The notes beneath the pieces were generated by a model that saw only the letters and a program-made list of their open reading frames with translations, made no database searches and had not been told where the DNA came from. A stretch of 64,000 nucleotides of DNA from Oegoconia quadripuncta (Eukaryota; Arthropoda; Insecta; Lepidoptera; Autostichidae), in contig OX438744.1 of NCBI GenBank assembly GCA_949316235.1, forward strand, positions 1,922,001 to 1,986,000. The letters run 5' to 3'. Positions 33,031 through 43,847 of the stretch are shown piece after piece. Numbering within the stretch: the stretch's first letter is position 1; every line of letters starts with the position of its first letter. Position numbers and translations under genes: made by a program.

Positions 33031-33119
33031 TATTTTTCCTTGCGGTATAAAAACTCGTCCGGTACAGGAGTATAAACATATTATTTACTAAGTAAATAAT
33101 TTATTTATTTAACATTTTT

Positions 33120-33400
33120 TTTAAAACATCTACAGATAAAAAATTGCGTCTAGGGCATCTCCTCGAGGCGGCATAGTGCCCAACAGGCAAGCGGCGTTCC
33201 CGCGCTGAATAGCGACACTTGTTCTCTGAGCTAGGAAGCCGCCCGCTCTGCGGTCACCAGAAGCCTCGATGAGACGCGCCGACAGGTCTTCGATCAGGCG
33301 TTTTGTCTCAGGGCCCCAGGGTCTCATAGTCTCGATCCCAACCGGTACGAACATGTAACCTTCCTGTAGATCCTGGTACTTGGTGATTTTTTTAACTCAG
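33120..33400 (-). mobile_element. LINE-Q ORF2 C-terminal fragment
   Basis: Frame VPVGIETMRPWGPETKRLI, LSARLIEASGDRRAGGFLAQ, R-S-AIQRGNAACLLGTMPP. Second copy of the pattern at 18445. Confidence 0.75.
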
Positions 33401-33888
33401 CACCCGCAGCGGCCGCGCCGCAGTAAATCAAAAAATTTCAACTGTTTAGTCTATGATTGATTGATGAATATAGAATTAAGCACGAGATTAATAATGAGTT
33501 AAGCTGTCGCCCTGAAAACCCTTCATTTTAAGGTTTGAAGTATAAAACCATATTGGTTTTTTCGTTCCTTCCTTGTTGCTTGTTAACGACTTTGTCGTAC
33601 GACCGATTATCTTCTCTTCTTTTCTTTATCTTCAGTTCCAATTTCATTGGGCTCATTGTCTATTTTTACACTTATACGTATCTGTGTATATCGCTAAATG
33701 GGCCAAATTCAGGATTCATACTTTTCATTTAAAATTTCGCCCTGCTGATCCGTAGTCTCTACAAAGAAACGAGATGGAAGCTTTGGTTCTTTCTTATTCG
33801 CATAAAGCAAGACCGTGTCTAACATGCTACTAACTCGTGTCGTTGTCGTTTATTTACAAGAATATTATGTACGTACGAAATATATTTC
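33400..33888. other. No gene seen
   Basis: No recognisable repeat or domain. The short frames here are low-complexity and T-rich. Confidence 0.4.
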
Positions 33889-33889
33889 T

Positions 33890-34370
33890 GCACTTCAAAA
33901 AATTGTGATAAGCATAACTTAAATTTGAGATATAAGGACAAATTAGCCACCCCTATGTTCAGACTGAGCAAAGTTAATACATCATTTATGGGACACTGTA
34001 TACGCTTTTATAACCTTATACCTGAGAATATCATTAATCTAAATGAAAAACAATTTAAAAACCATGTCGATACAACATTAACAAAAAAAGGTTATTACAA
34101 AATTAGTGACTACCTGAATGACAAAAACGTTTGGTATACTTCGCCCAGCTCCCAAAAATTATAAAATTGTATTAGTTGTATACTTTTATATATATAAAAA
34201 TATAAAAGAAAATTATCCTTTGGGTTTCTTGCGCCGCTTCTTTTCCCACAGATGATTTCCCTTTCCGAAGCGGTGGTAGCTTGGACTTACTAACTGACCG
34301 AAAAATGCTTAAGCCCTATTTTTATTTCCAAATGTATCTAACGTTGAAATAAATGCTTGAAGTTTGAAGT
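33890..34370 (+). mobile_element. LINE-L relative, ORF2 C-terminus and 3' UTR
   Basis: Frame LRYKDKLATPMFRLSKVNTS, then GHCIRFYNLIPENIINLNEK, then KKGYYKISDYLND, a stop, and a 3' UTR ending GAAATAAATGCTTGAAGTTTG. It is a separate subfamily from the 6215 and 23453 copies, judged by its unrelated 3' UTR. Confidence 0.82.
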
Positions 34371-34705
34371 TGTAGGTAGAGAGACTGCGGAACGTGCTAG
34401 CCCCGTAGGTCTATTATTTCCATCTAAGTCTGCCGTCAAACAGCGATGTTGATAGCATGTTGTGTTCCCGCTGTTTGAGATAAGACAGCCACTCCTTAAA
34501 TAACTTCGAGGTTTCGAATATGCTCACTTCCATTTTCGATATTATTAGTAATATATTTGACGATTACACAAGTAGACCTGTAAAATACGTAATTTTTGTG
34601 GTATATCTTCCTATAATCTTAAAGTTATTGATTTTTTGTAGAAGGATAGAGTACCCATCAGTAATATAATAAAAATGATTACTAACCATTCTGCAGCTTG
34701 CTAAC
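34370..34705. other. No gene; a decayed SINE-C stretch
   Basis: The block around 34425-34500 (ATCTAAGTCTGCCGTCAAAC, then GTGTTCCCGCTGTTTGAGAT) looks like a heavily mutated SINE-C body. Confidence 0.4.
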
Positions 34706-34708
34706 AGG

Positions 34709-34762
34709 TTTTTTTTTTTTTTTTTATGCACGACGGGTTCGTACTTGACCTCAATCACACAG
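34709..34762 (-). mobile_element. SINE-C 3' fragment
   Basis: T-run, TGCACGACGGGTTCGTACTT, CTCAATCACAC. Confidence 0.8.
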
Positions 34763-34769
34763 GTATAGT

Positions 34770-34967
34770 ATAGGTGCTGCTGCTGGAGAATCCCTCATCG
34801 CTCAGGCTGCCCTACTTATTCTGGGGTGGACACCTTCCTCAAAGGCCGGCAACGCATCTGTGACCCTTTTGGTGTTGCGGGTGTCCATGGGCGGCGGTGA
34901 TTGCTTTCCATCAGGTGACCCGCATGCTCGTTTGCCGCCCTCTCATATAAAAAAAAAAAAAAAAAGG
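34770..34967 (+). mobile_element. LINE-E 3' end, variant 5' part
   Basis: CCTCATCGCTCAGGCTGCCC then TTCTGGGGTGGACACCTTCC, joining to the shared GGCCGGCAACGCATCTGTGA block and an A-run. The variant part matches 16820-16900. Confidence 0.85.
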
Positions 34968-35116
34968 TAGGTATTTAGTTATACCTAAACCTACCATATG
35001 CAATTAAAGTTACTATTGTGAACTTCTACAACGCAATGGCGTTGTAGTAGATGCTATAAGATCTCCTATAACAATTTTCTAAAAAATAATCAGTGGGTAC
35101 TTCATATTTTCCAAAA

Positions 35117-35390
35117 ATAAATAAATAAATATCCTTAGACATACACACAGCGTCATCTAGTTCCACAGTAAGCAACTATAGGCTTGTGTTGTGGATGCCA
35201 GATGATTGATATACTACATAAACACATTTTTTTTTTTGAAAATAAATACTTATTATAAATGAAAACAGCCATGACTCGGGTACACATGTCCGTATTCATC
35301 ACACAAACATTATGCTTCTAGCGGGATTCGAATTCGCGACCTTTTGGTATAGTGGTCAGAGTTGCTAACCACTACAGCAAATAGGTCGTC
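35117..35390 (-). mobile_element. SINE-B, full length
   Basis: Reverse copy. Box B region GGGATTCGAATTCGCGACC, head ATAGGTCGTC. The CTCF-like core is mutated (AGATGACGC). Confidence 0.9.
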
Positions 35391-35562
35391 ATAAATAGTT
35401 AATTGAGTCTTGATATTTGCCTTCGGTGAAATTCACAATAATTATAAAGAAGTTATTGATCGATTTTTTTGAAAACAGTTAGTTACATGACTTCTAAGTA
35501 TATTCTCCGACGCAACGAAATTCACAACGGTAATTTTAATTGTCTATGGTTTATTACTGTTT

Positions 35563-36062
35563 GGCCTGTTTGGTGTAGTGGTTAAAAATTCTGACCGCTA
35601 TACGAAAAGGTCGCGGGTTCGAATCCCGCTAGGGGCATATGTTTGTATGACGAATACAGACATGTGTTCCCGAGTTATGGATGTTTTTCATTTTTTTTTA
35701 TTTTTTTTTTTTATATGAGAGATCGGCAAACGAGCATGCGGGTCACCTGATGGTAAGTAATCACCGCCGCCCATGGACACCCGCAACACCAAAAGGGTCA
35801 CAGATGCGTTGCCGGCCTTTGAGGAAGGTGTAGGCTCGCTTCTTGAAGGTTCCAATGTCGTACTCGTTCGGGAATACCGCTGCCGGAAGTCCGTTCCACA
35901 GGGTGGTCGTACGTGGCAAGAAATTTCTTGAGAAACGTACAGTGGTAGACTTCCACTCATCATTTATGTATTTATTTATCAACCATCTGGTATCCGTAAT
36001 ACAAGGCTATTTGTTTAGTGTGGAACTAGATGGCGCTGTGTGTATACGCAAAGATATTTATT
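35563..36062 (+). mobile_element. SINE-B split by a LINE-E insertion
   Basis: The 5' part 35563-35687 (box B GGTTCGAATCCCGCTAGG) and 3' part 35965-36062 (TATCAACCATCTGGTATCC to GGAACTAGATGGCGCTGTGT, core 36028-36036) are one copy interrupted within GTTTTCATTTATAATAAG. Confidence 0.88.
35688..35964 (-). mobile_element. LINE-E 3' end inserted in SINE-B
   Basis: Reversed A-tail, then a minus-strand frame of about 73 codons: [59 protein letters not shown]. This is the C-terminal end of a Jockey/CR1-like LINE ORF2. It is 5'-truncated. Confidence 0.9.
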
Positions 36063-36163
36063 TATTTATAAAAAAAAAAATACAAAACACCTATACTATA
36101 TCTAAAGCAAGCTACCAATTCGTTAGAAAAAATTCTTATTCTATCAAAATCAAAATCAAAAAA

Positions 36164-36480
36164 TGCTTTATTTTGTAGGTACACAGGGTACACACATTTA
36201 AAGCTACTGCTTGTTCAAAAGGCAATTTTCCCCTGAGAAGAACAAGCAAGAAACTCGAGAGGTCGCTCTTTTTTAAAAAAAGGTTTTTATATCACTGACA
36301 GGTACCCTCTATTCATTATGCTGTATTTTGTAGGTACACAGGGTACACACATTTAAAGCTACTGCTTGTTCAAAAGGCAATTTTCCCCTGAGAAGAACAA
36401 GCAAGAAATTCGAGAGGTCGCTTTTTTTAAAAAAAAGGTTTTTATATCACTGACAGGTACTCTCTATTCATTATATTTAA
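36164..36480 (-). mobile_element. LINE-L 3' UTR as a 155-bp tandem duplication
   Basis: Two units, 36171-36325 and 36326-36480, both running TTTTGTAGGTACACAGGGTA to CTCTATTCATTAT, with few differences. The unit is the 3' UTR of the LINE at 6215 (reversed). Confidence 0.85.
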
Positions 36481-36815
36481 GATTGTAGGAAGTTAAAAGA
36501 GTATTCTTACTGGACTAAAGCGTGTTTGCTGCAGACGAAGCTGTGTGTACGATATAAGGGAACATTTGACAAAAGGCCTATTCCCCCCGATTCATATATT
36601 ATGTACCGTCTTTCTTTTATAAAATGTATTCGGCCTTGATTTCTTCCTTTTGTATTCAATCAACCTAAAAGCCGTGATCGGCTTTTCTGGTTTACTCATT
36701 TCTTTTTATTGGAAGTCCGCAGTGTTTAAAAGAAGCTTTACGTTAAATAATTCCTTATATTCTTAAAAAGTTCGCTTACAGCTCTTTGCCTGAGTTTGAG
36801 ATTCTGGATAAGTTA
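36480..36815. other. No gene seen
   Basis: AT-rich spacer without a recognised repeat. Confidence 0.4.
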
Positions 36816-37100
36816 CTTTTTTTTTTTTTTTTCTTTTTTAGATATAAGAGGGCGGCAAACGAGCATGCGGGTCACCTGATGGAAAGCAATCACCGCCGCC
36901 CATGGATACCCGCAACACCAAAAGGGTCACATATGCGTTGCCGGCCTTTGAGGAAGGTGTAAGCTCGTTTCTTGAAGGTTCCAATGTCGTACTCGTTCGG
37001 GAATACCGCTGCCGGAAGTCCGTTCCACAGGGTGGTCGTACGTGGTAAGAAGTTTCTTGAGAAACGTACAGTGGTAGACTTCCACTCATCCAGGTGATGT
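36816..37100 (-). mobile_element. LINE-E 3' end with ORF2 C-terminus
   Basis: T-run then a minus-strand frame [40 protein letters not shown], then the [16 protein letters not shown] end. Confidence 0.88.
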
Positions 37101-37170
37101 GGATGGGGTGGAGTACATGACGAGTGACCTCTTATACATAACATAACATTAAAATTATCTTCAGGAATAT

Positions 37171-37222
37171 GTTTTTTTTTATGCGCAACGGGTTGGTACT
37201 TGACCTCAATCACACCTGATGT
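37171..37222 (-). mobile_element. SINE-C 3' fragment
   Basis: T-run, TGCGCAACGGGTTGGTACTT, CTCAATCACACCTGATGT. Confidence 0.8.
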
Positions 37223-37617
37223 CGCCGTGTTTGGTTCTCCGGCGGATCACCTCGTTCTGTATCCTGTCTCACGAAGTAACTCCGAGCCTCCGAGCCGAAC
37301 ACTTTTCTCAGTACTTAGATACTGCTGAGGCAAACTTATAGTGTGTGGTGCTCCCCGTCCAGCTGATGGAGCGATGATCTGCTGGAAGCGACTGGATGTA
37401 TCAAGTTGAAAATTGGGCTGTGTATCCTGCAGTTGTAATACAAAATTTCATTAAAATAACACCTAAAACCTGTCTTGTACAGATTGCTTAAGCCTTAAAC
37501 TTGCTAAACGCCTGTCAAATTTCGAGTAGCAGAACATCGCAGTGAAGTAAACATAATCCAATCTAAATTTTAGGCGCTTATCACAGCATCTCTATACAAG
37601 AGTGAATAAGAAATATA

Positions 37618-37850
37618 AATACAATACAATACAATACAAATACTCTTTATTGCACAATTAACAAAAGATACATGAAGAATACAGCGTACATCATTAATCG
37701 CACAAAAAGGCGGACTTATCGCTAACAGCGATCTCTTCCATGCAAACCTTGGGGTAAAGATACAAGCAACCAGTAGGTGAGGTTTGCACTAATAGTAGCA
37801 ATATGGGTGTATTTTATAGTTGGTAAAAAATATAACGTAAAGATAAAAAT
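37618..37850 (-). mobile_element. LINE-J 3' end with hairpin
   Basis: (CAATA)n reversed tail, TTTATTGCACAATTAACAAA, and the hairpin ATCGCT-AAC-AGCGAT at 37718-37732 (sense strand ATCGCT-GTT-AGCGAT). GCAAACCTTGGGG follows. Aligns with 21640-21845. Confidence 0.82.
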
Positions 37851-38008
37851 ACATAAACTAAGCCTACCAACTATAACTAGATAATTTAACTGCACTTAAA
37901 CATATAATATATTATTGACTACATAACACACACAAATTTATATATATACATATATATATTAAATATATAATATTAAATATATAATATTAAGAAAAAAAAT
38001 GAAATAAA

Positions 38009-38184
38009 TAAAAATACATGCCATTTGTTTGCTCAGAAATAACTTAGAAATCATAATCATAATCATATTGACAACCACGGAGAAGATAAGAGGAGATTCA
38101 TTGATTTTTTTTTTCTTTTATTGAAGGAAGTGTGCTTTGACTTGCGTTATTAATTGCGTTATTGCGTTATAATAAATGTTATTT
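38009..38184 (+). repeat. Left arm of a 176-bp perfect inverted repeat
   Basis: From TAAAAATACATGCCATTTG to AATAAATGTTATTT. Its reverse complement is 39404-39580, identical except for one base in a homopolymer (10 T against 11 A). Confidence 0.95.
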
Positions 38185-38545
38185 AGCGTTGTTGTTCTTT
38201 GTAGAAAAGACACAATTTCAATTTAGCCAGTTCGCAGATCAGGAATTAAGAAATCCTTCGAATGAAAGTCACCAAATATCCCAGTGATTTATCAAGATCA
38301 ATTGCCAGTGGGCAGGGCTCATAGCTCGATGAACTGTGGGCGGTGGTGCATTAAAGTTCTCGAGTGGACACCACGCGTCGTCGCACCGTTGGATTTCCAC
38401 TCGTAAATTGACAGACGATCTGATGATGGTCGCGGGAAGTAGCTGGATGCAGGCCACTTCCAACCGGTCGCACGGGCGTTCTATGGGGGAGACCTATGTT
38501 CAACAGTAGATGACTCATTATCTACATGATTTATGTACCTTTTTT
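38185..38545. other. No gene seen (left spacer of the inverted repeat)
   Basis: Contains a 64-codon minus-strand frame (38269-38463) that may be a decayed repeat frame. No domain was recognised. Confidence 0.4.
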
Positions 38546-38950
38546 TTATGGTTAACTGGATACGTATTTGACCACAATCTCACCTGATGGGAAGTGACGA
38601 TGTGGCCGAAGATGAAGCACGCGATCTCAGTAGATGCCTATTCACCCTGCTCTTGAAGATTCCAAGGTTGTAGGATGCAGGAAAGACTGACGCCGGAAGG
38701 GGGTTCCATGCCTTAGTTGTTTGCATTATGAATGAAGAATCGAACCGCTTAGTGCGAATGTTCGGTATGTTAACTACATACGGGTGGAATCTCTCCCCGC
38801 GCCTAGTAGTCCGAAGATGGAATGGCGATGGTGGAATAAGATTGTGTAATTCCAACGCACACTCAACGAAGTGCATCCTGTAAAATACTGAGAGACAGGC
38901 GACCTTGCGACGGTGTTCGAGGCTCTGCAATTTAGCAGTGATGGAGTCTC
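38546..38950 (-). mobile_element. LINE-D ORF2 C-terminus and 3' end
   Basis: A frame of 116 codons (38580-38930): MQSLEHRRKVACLSVFYRMH, LHNLIPPSPFHLRTTRRGER, NIPNIRTKRFDSSFIMQTTK, ASVFPASYNLGIFKSRVNRH. The 3' end GACCACAATCTCACCTGATG is at the left. Confidence 0.88.
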
Positions 38951-39403
38951 GATCGATCTGAACTAAGGTACTTACCTTTTTTTGTTATATTAACATCGAT
39001 CGATCATAATAATAGAATAGTCAATGGTGTATTTAGTTAGTGGATCAACAGCCTCCTCTCACTGTGAGAATAACTAAGTTGTTATCTGTTGTATGTGTAT
39101 ATGTGTAAATATGCTTTTACAAACAAAGCTAAAAAAAAGCAAATAAACAAAAGTAAATTTTGGTATTTACACCAACGAGTCCAGAATTTGCATTCGGAAA
39201 GTATAATTTGGTGAAGTGGATATGATGGAGAAGATCAGCGATGGTTATCAACACAATTTGTTACCACAGAACTCCGTCATTTATGAACAGATTTAGAAAA
39301 TTCTTTTATTTAATAGGACATGCTTATATATCTATATGTATAGTATATTTGTCGTTCCGTAACTGCACTTTTTCTTCACCGTCCCGCACAATGGAAGAGA
39401 GAA

Positions 39404-39580
39404 AAATAACATTTATTATAACGCAATAACGCAATTAATAACGCAAGTCAAAGCACACTTCCTTCAATAAAAGAAAAAAAAAAATCAATGAATCTCCTCT
39501 TATCTTCTCCGTGGTTGTCAATATGATTATGATTATGATTTCTAAGTTATTTCTGAGCAAACAAATGGCATGTATTTTTA
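39404..39580 (-). repeat. Right arm of the 176-bp inverted repeat
   Basis: Reverse complement of 38009-38184. The spacer (38185-39403) holds a LINE-D fragment and unassigned AT-rich DNA, with no gene. Confidence 0.95.
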
Positions 39581-39587
39581 TCTAACC

Positions 39588-39700
39588 ACCACTGAGGTTG
39601 GCTGGAAGAGATCTCTATTAGAGATAAGCTCACCTTTGTACAATATTTCCGACTGATTGTCAACATGTTTTTTATGTGCAATAAAGAATTCAATGCTTTT
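39588..39700 (+). mobile_element. LINE-J 3' end with hairpin
   Basis: GAGGTTGGCTGGAAGAGATC, hairpin ATCTCT-ATT-AGAGAT (39611-39625), AAGCTCACCTTTGTACAAT. Confidence 0.75.
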
Positions 39701-39762
39701 TTATTTACATTCAGAAAGTGGAACCTTACTGAAGTCGGAGAACTATATAAGGGAGGGATTCT

Positions 39763-40005
39763 GTATATAGTTAATATACCGAACATTCGCACTAAGAAGT
39801 TCGATTCTTCATTCATCAGCCGAACAGCCAAGGCGTGGAACTCCCTTCCGGCGTCAGTCTTTCCTGATTCCTACAACCTTGGGATCTTCAAGAGCAGAGT
39901 GAATAGGCATTTACTGGGATCGCGTGCTTCATCCTTGACCACATCGTCACTTTCCATCAGGTGAGATTTTGGTCAAAAGCGAATCCAGTCAATCATAAAA
40001 AAAAT
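39763..40005 (+). mobile_element. LINE-D ORF2 C-terminus and 3' end
   Basis: Frame VNIPNIRTKKFDSSFISRTA, KAWNSLPASVFPDSYNLGIF, KSRVNRHLLGSR, stop after the ATCAGGTGA block, short A-run. The best-preserved copy of this segment in the window. Confidence 0.9.
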
Positions 40006-40027
40006 GGTTGTTTTGCCAATTTTCGGC

Positions 40028-40160
40028 TGTTCAATTTTTTTTTTTTTATATGAGAGGGCGGCAAACGAACATGCGGGTCACCTGATGGAAAGCAATCACC
40101 GCCGCCCATGGACACCCGCAACACGAAAAGGGTCACAGATGCGTTGCCGGCCTTATTACA
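40028..40160 (-). mobile_element. LINE-E 3' end
   Basis: T-run, ATATGAGAGGGCGGCAAACG to CACAGATGCGTTGCCGGCCT. Short 5'-truncated copy. Confidence 0.88.
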
Positions 40161-40164
40161 CGAT

Positions 40165-40530
40165 TACATTTGATTCTTCATAAAATCTCTGCTCCCTAGG
40201 ACTACTTAGAATTTTTTCAATCAACAACTAATCGGTTGTTGAAGGGCCATCTCCCTGTGAAGATGGGTCCCTGTATGCCTCTAACAGCGGATGCGGAACG
40301 AAACGATCCCAGAACGTAATCGGCTATTAATTTTAACGCTGAATCCCGTCAGGTAATTACAAGAAACGTTGGCCCTTAAGTAAATAAGCCTAATGGTTTT
40401 ATCTTAACTACTTTAGAGATAAAGTTGAATTTATTAGGAAATTTTAACGATAACACTGAATTTATATCTAACTATAACTTCACTTGGGTTAGAACCCGGA
40501 TGTTAGGAACGATTAAATGTACCTATGACC
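40165..40530. other. No gene seen
   Basis: No recognised repeat or frame. Confidence 0.4.
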
Positions 40531-40532
40531 TA

Positions 40533-40630
40533 TAACGATCGTTTGGTGCAGTGGATAGTGACCCTGTCAGCAATATGAAAGGTTGCGGGTTCGAATCTCG
40601 TAAGGGGGTAAATGTTTGCGTGATGAATCT
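40533..40630 (+). mobile_element. SINE-A head fragment
   Basis: ACGATCGTTTGGTGCAGTGG and GGTTCGAATCTCGTAAGG, truncated after GTGATGAATCTG. Confidence 0.85.
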
Positions 40631-40689
40631 GTCTTCATTCGTCCAGTGGCGCCCTCATCGGATATATTTTTTTAATACAGCATAAATCA

Positions 40690-40870
40690 TAAATATTGCT
40701 CTGATCTGCACTCGAAAAGCTTTAAAGCAATTATAAATAATACCGAAATAGCTTTAATTATTTACAATTATAGATAAAAAGTACAATGAACAATTATAGA
40801 TATTTATAATTATGAATTCTGGAAAATAACCCCCATCAAAGCTATTTGGTATTATTTATAAAAATCAATT
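40690..40870. mobile_element. Inverted-repeat element MITE-G
   Basis: TTATAAATAATACCGAAATA (about 40731) is mirrored by AAAGCTATTTGGTATTATTT (about 40840), and GCTCTGATCTGCACTCGA lies outside. Fragments at 7540-7650 and 41240-41330. Confidence 0.6.
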
Positions 40871-40969
40871 TTAAAAATCAATATCAAATCAAAATCAAAA
40901 ATATTTTATTAAATGTAGGCTACAAAAATATCACTTATTGAAAGTCAACATGTTATTTTTCGTCAACAT

Positions 40970-41200
40970 GACGACCGGTTGGTGTAGTGGATAGTGATCT
41001 TATCAGCCAAACCAACAGTTGCGGGTTCGAATCCCGCGACGGCTAAATGTTTGTGTGATGAATACGAACATTTATTCCCGAGTCATGGATGTTTATATAA
41101 ATATTTGTGTATGTTTATCCGTTATCTAGTTTCCATAGTACAAGCTTTGCTTAGTTTGGGACTAGATGATTGGTTTAAGTGTTCGAAATATTTTTTTTTT
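40970..41200 (+). mobile_element. SINE-A, full length
   Basis: Head GACGACCGGTTGGTGTAGTG, box B GGTTCGAATCCCGCGACGG, body to GACTAGATGATTGGTTTAAG, T-rich tail. Confidence 0.92.
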
Positions 41201-41239
41201 AAACTACATCGCTTCACAAGGTGTTATGGTTAGGGCGAA

Positions 41240-41330
41240 GAAGCGACAAGAAACGCTCGAGTGCAAGTCAGAGCGATTTTTTAAATTTATTCTGTATTTA
41301 GAAATATATCCTCTTAAAACTTAAAAGGTA
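41240..41330 (+). mobile_element. Fragment of MITE-G
   Basis: GCTCGAGTGCAAGTCAGAGC and TTTATTCTGTATTTAGAAAT match 7585-7640. Confidence 0.5.
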
Positions 41331-41914
41331 TACAACACTCATTCTGCGTGAGTCACAAAAAATTCTACAATATTTTATCATACTCTGTTTTGTTATGTGC
41401 GAGTAGATACGTTCGTGGTACCCATACTTTTTATTTTCAATTAGATTTATGAGAACATTAAAAAAAATATGCAAAGCAGCTAAGTGTTGTAGAAGGCAGA
41501 GCTATTTCCTTTAACCTTTATAAGTATAAACACAAGGACGATAAAAAAGCAATATTTCTCATTTATGTGCACGCGTGAGTGAGTAATGGATGAATTATAA
41601 ATGATAGATAGATAAACGTTTATTTCTTTCTCCACCTACACACATACATAGAACACTTCATGCAGCAGTATTACATCAGACATCTCTGGCATGTTTGCAG
41701 ACGCCGATGTTGATGATTTTTACATAATCATGCGAAAAAAGACTGCCTCGGTGATGCTGTTAATGCAGGGGAACGCCAACAGTATCCTGAAGATGATTCC
41801 TCAACTGTCTTCGGTCGATTCATCGAATTTACGCGTGTAATACGATGAATCCGATTGTTGACCTTATTGTGTATTTTCCTATTTTTATTTTTACTAACAT
41901 AGTTTTATGAATTA
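41330..41914. other. No gene; possible reversed LINE tail
   Basis: A GATAGATAGATAAACG run near 41602 leads into TTATTTCTTTCTCC, like a LINE tail in reverse. No coding region was recognised. Confidence 0.4.
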
Positions 41915-43236
41915 TACATTCAGTGTACTAAGTATCGGGAATTTGTCAATAAAACAAAAAATACAAATTATTCATCTAAATTTATTTTATCGCCTTCAAA
42001 GTAGGCCCCATCGCTTGCAATACAACATCTCCACCGCTTCACCCAGTCTTCCATACATTTTTCATAGGCTATTTGCGGTATGGCCTTTAGCTCATTCAGC
42101 GAATTTTCTTTTATGGCTTCTATCGACTCAAAACGTTTTCCTCGAAGTGGTAATTTTAACTTGGGAAATAAAAAAAAGTCAGACGGAGCCACATCAGGTG
42201 AATACGGTGCTTGGTCGAGAACTTTTGTTGAATTTTTCGCTAAAAACTCTTTCACTATAATGGCTGTGTGTGATGGTGCATTATCATGGTGCAGCATCCA
42301 TGAGTTGTGTTGCCACAAATCTGGACGTTTTCGGCGGATACTCTCACGCAAACGCTTCATGACGCCTAAATAATATTCTTTATTCACTGTTTCTCCCTCT
42401 GGAAGGAATTCGGAGTGAACCACACCACGGTAGTCAAAAAAACTGTCAGCATCACCTTGATTTTGGAGCGACTTTGCCGCGGTTTTTTGGGTTTCGGCTC
42501 GTTTTCGAGACGCCATTCTGAAGACTGTTGGCTTGTTTGCATGTCGTACTCATAAACCCATGTCTCGTCGCCAGTTATTATACGTTTCATAAAGGTCGGA
42601 TCCGTAGAAGCTCGGGAAACCATGTCTTCAGCGACATGCTTTCGCTGCGCTTTTTGAACAAAATTGAGCTCTTTTGGAACTAGTCGAGCGGCGACGCGTT
42701 TCATGCCTAAAATGTCAATGAGAATGTTGTGGACGGACTTAAAAGATATGTTCACCTCACTAGCCAACTCTCTCAGACTCATACGTCGATTTTCGAGCAC
42801 TAGCTTCTTGATTCTGTCGATGTTTTCTTTGGTCGTAGCGGTTGAAGGTCTACCAGAACGAGGCAAGTCTACTACTACTTCTCGGCCTTCTTTAAAAGCC
42901 TTATACCATTCATAAGCCCTTGTTTTCGATATACACGATTCGCCGTAGGTATTTCGCAACATTTTTAGTGATTCACCACATGAAATATCATTTGAAACAC
43001 AAAATTTAAGGCACACTCTTTGTTCAACAATATTTTCCATTGTAAAAATCGCCGAGGACTCAAAACTATGACCAACAAAAAGTGTAGTTTAAAACAAATT
43101 AAATGACAGATCCCGCTCAAATTTTGCGCGCTAAATCAGTACAGTGCTACCAACATGCAGTAAAAAAATTAGAACGACCTCTTTTACGCGGGTCTTTTTA
43201 TTGACATATTCCCGATACTTTTTACACAGAGTAGTA
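41915..43236 (-). mobile_element. mariner element, nearly full length
   Basis: Inner terminal repeats AAGTATCGGGAATTTGTCAA (41930-41949) and, reversed from the right, AAGTATCGGGAATATGTCAA (43203-43222), followed by TAAAA on both sides. Upstream GTGTA is shared too. The ends resemble those of Mos1-like mariners. Total length of about 1.3 kb is normal for the family. TA dinucleotides lie at both outer edges, but the exact end bases are uncertain because the two ends differ by 1-2 bases. Confidence 0.9.
41968..43040 (-). pseudogene. mariner DD34D transposase, single-base frameshift
   Basis: Cut-and-paste transposase of the Tc1/mariner superfamily. The N-terminal frame (43040 to about 42440) has the helix-turn-helix region, with RSGRPSTATTKENIDRIKKL and LGMKRVAARLVPKELN (position of the family WVPHEL motif), then ITGDETWVYEYD with the first catalytic Asp. 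The C-terminal frame (about 42445 to 41968) has HHDNAPSHT (second Asp), YSPDVAPSDFFLFPKLK (third Asp, with exactly 34 residues between the last two) and a normal end. The frames overlap around the A-run at 42436-42442. Conserved sequence crosses from one frame to the other there, so one base has been lost from that run. No other stop interrupts it, and the full protein would be about 345 residues, the family norm. The copy is dead but young. Confidence 0.92.
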
Positions 43237-43399
43237 TACCAACTCGAAATGGACGAAGTTAGTTTGAAATAATAGATTTTTCATTACTCATACTCGGAAA
43301 GTAGGTCTGAAGTTGCCTAAAGAACGGGTTGAAAGTAATACTTTTCAGCCCTATTGACAATTGTTTTCAACTGACAGCTGTCAATTTCTTTTTGTTTAA

Positions 43400-43520
43400 T
43401 TCACTCCTCTCGGAGAAGGCAAAGGGAACTAAGCCCATAGAGCCATGTCTTATGTCTCTTATTTCTTCAGTTTATTAGTCAGTCTCAGTCAAAACAAGTC
43501 ATTCGTCGTATACTTGGCGT
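43400..43520. mobile_element. Unclassified repeat containing TATACTTGGCGTATAC
   Basis: GTCGTATACTTGGCGTATAC at about 43507 recurs reversed at 46785-46805 and about 51145 next to LINE-D fragments. It is self-complementary around TATAC. Confidence 0.4.
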
Positions 43521-43528
43521 ATACAGTA

Positions 43529-43799
43529 ATAATAATAATAATAATAATAATAAATCTTTATTTGTTCTCTCACACAAATTGGATACAAGTATAGTATAAT
43601 ATTTCTTAAAACAATTAAATAATTTAAATTTATGTGAGAGACTGGTATCTGCACTAGGACAGCCTGTATGACAGATTACCAGCCTCTCCAACACCGGACC
43701 ATTGGAATAAAAGGTAGGAACCATTAAGAACTTATAAGATTAAACAAAAGTGTGAGTTAGGTAGTGCGAAAGGATTGGTGTGGTATGCAGACATGACCA

Positions 43800-43847
<48 letters not shown>

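Noticed and set aside
41907..42373. Plus-strand frames opposite the mariner transposase
   Set aside because: Antisense shadows of a recognised coding region.
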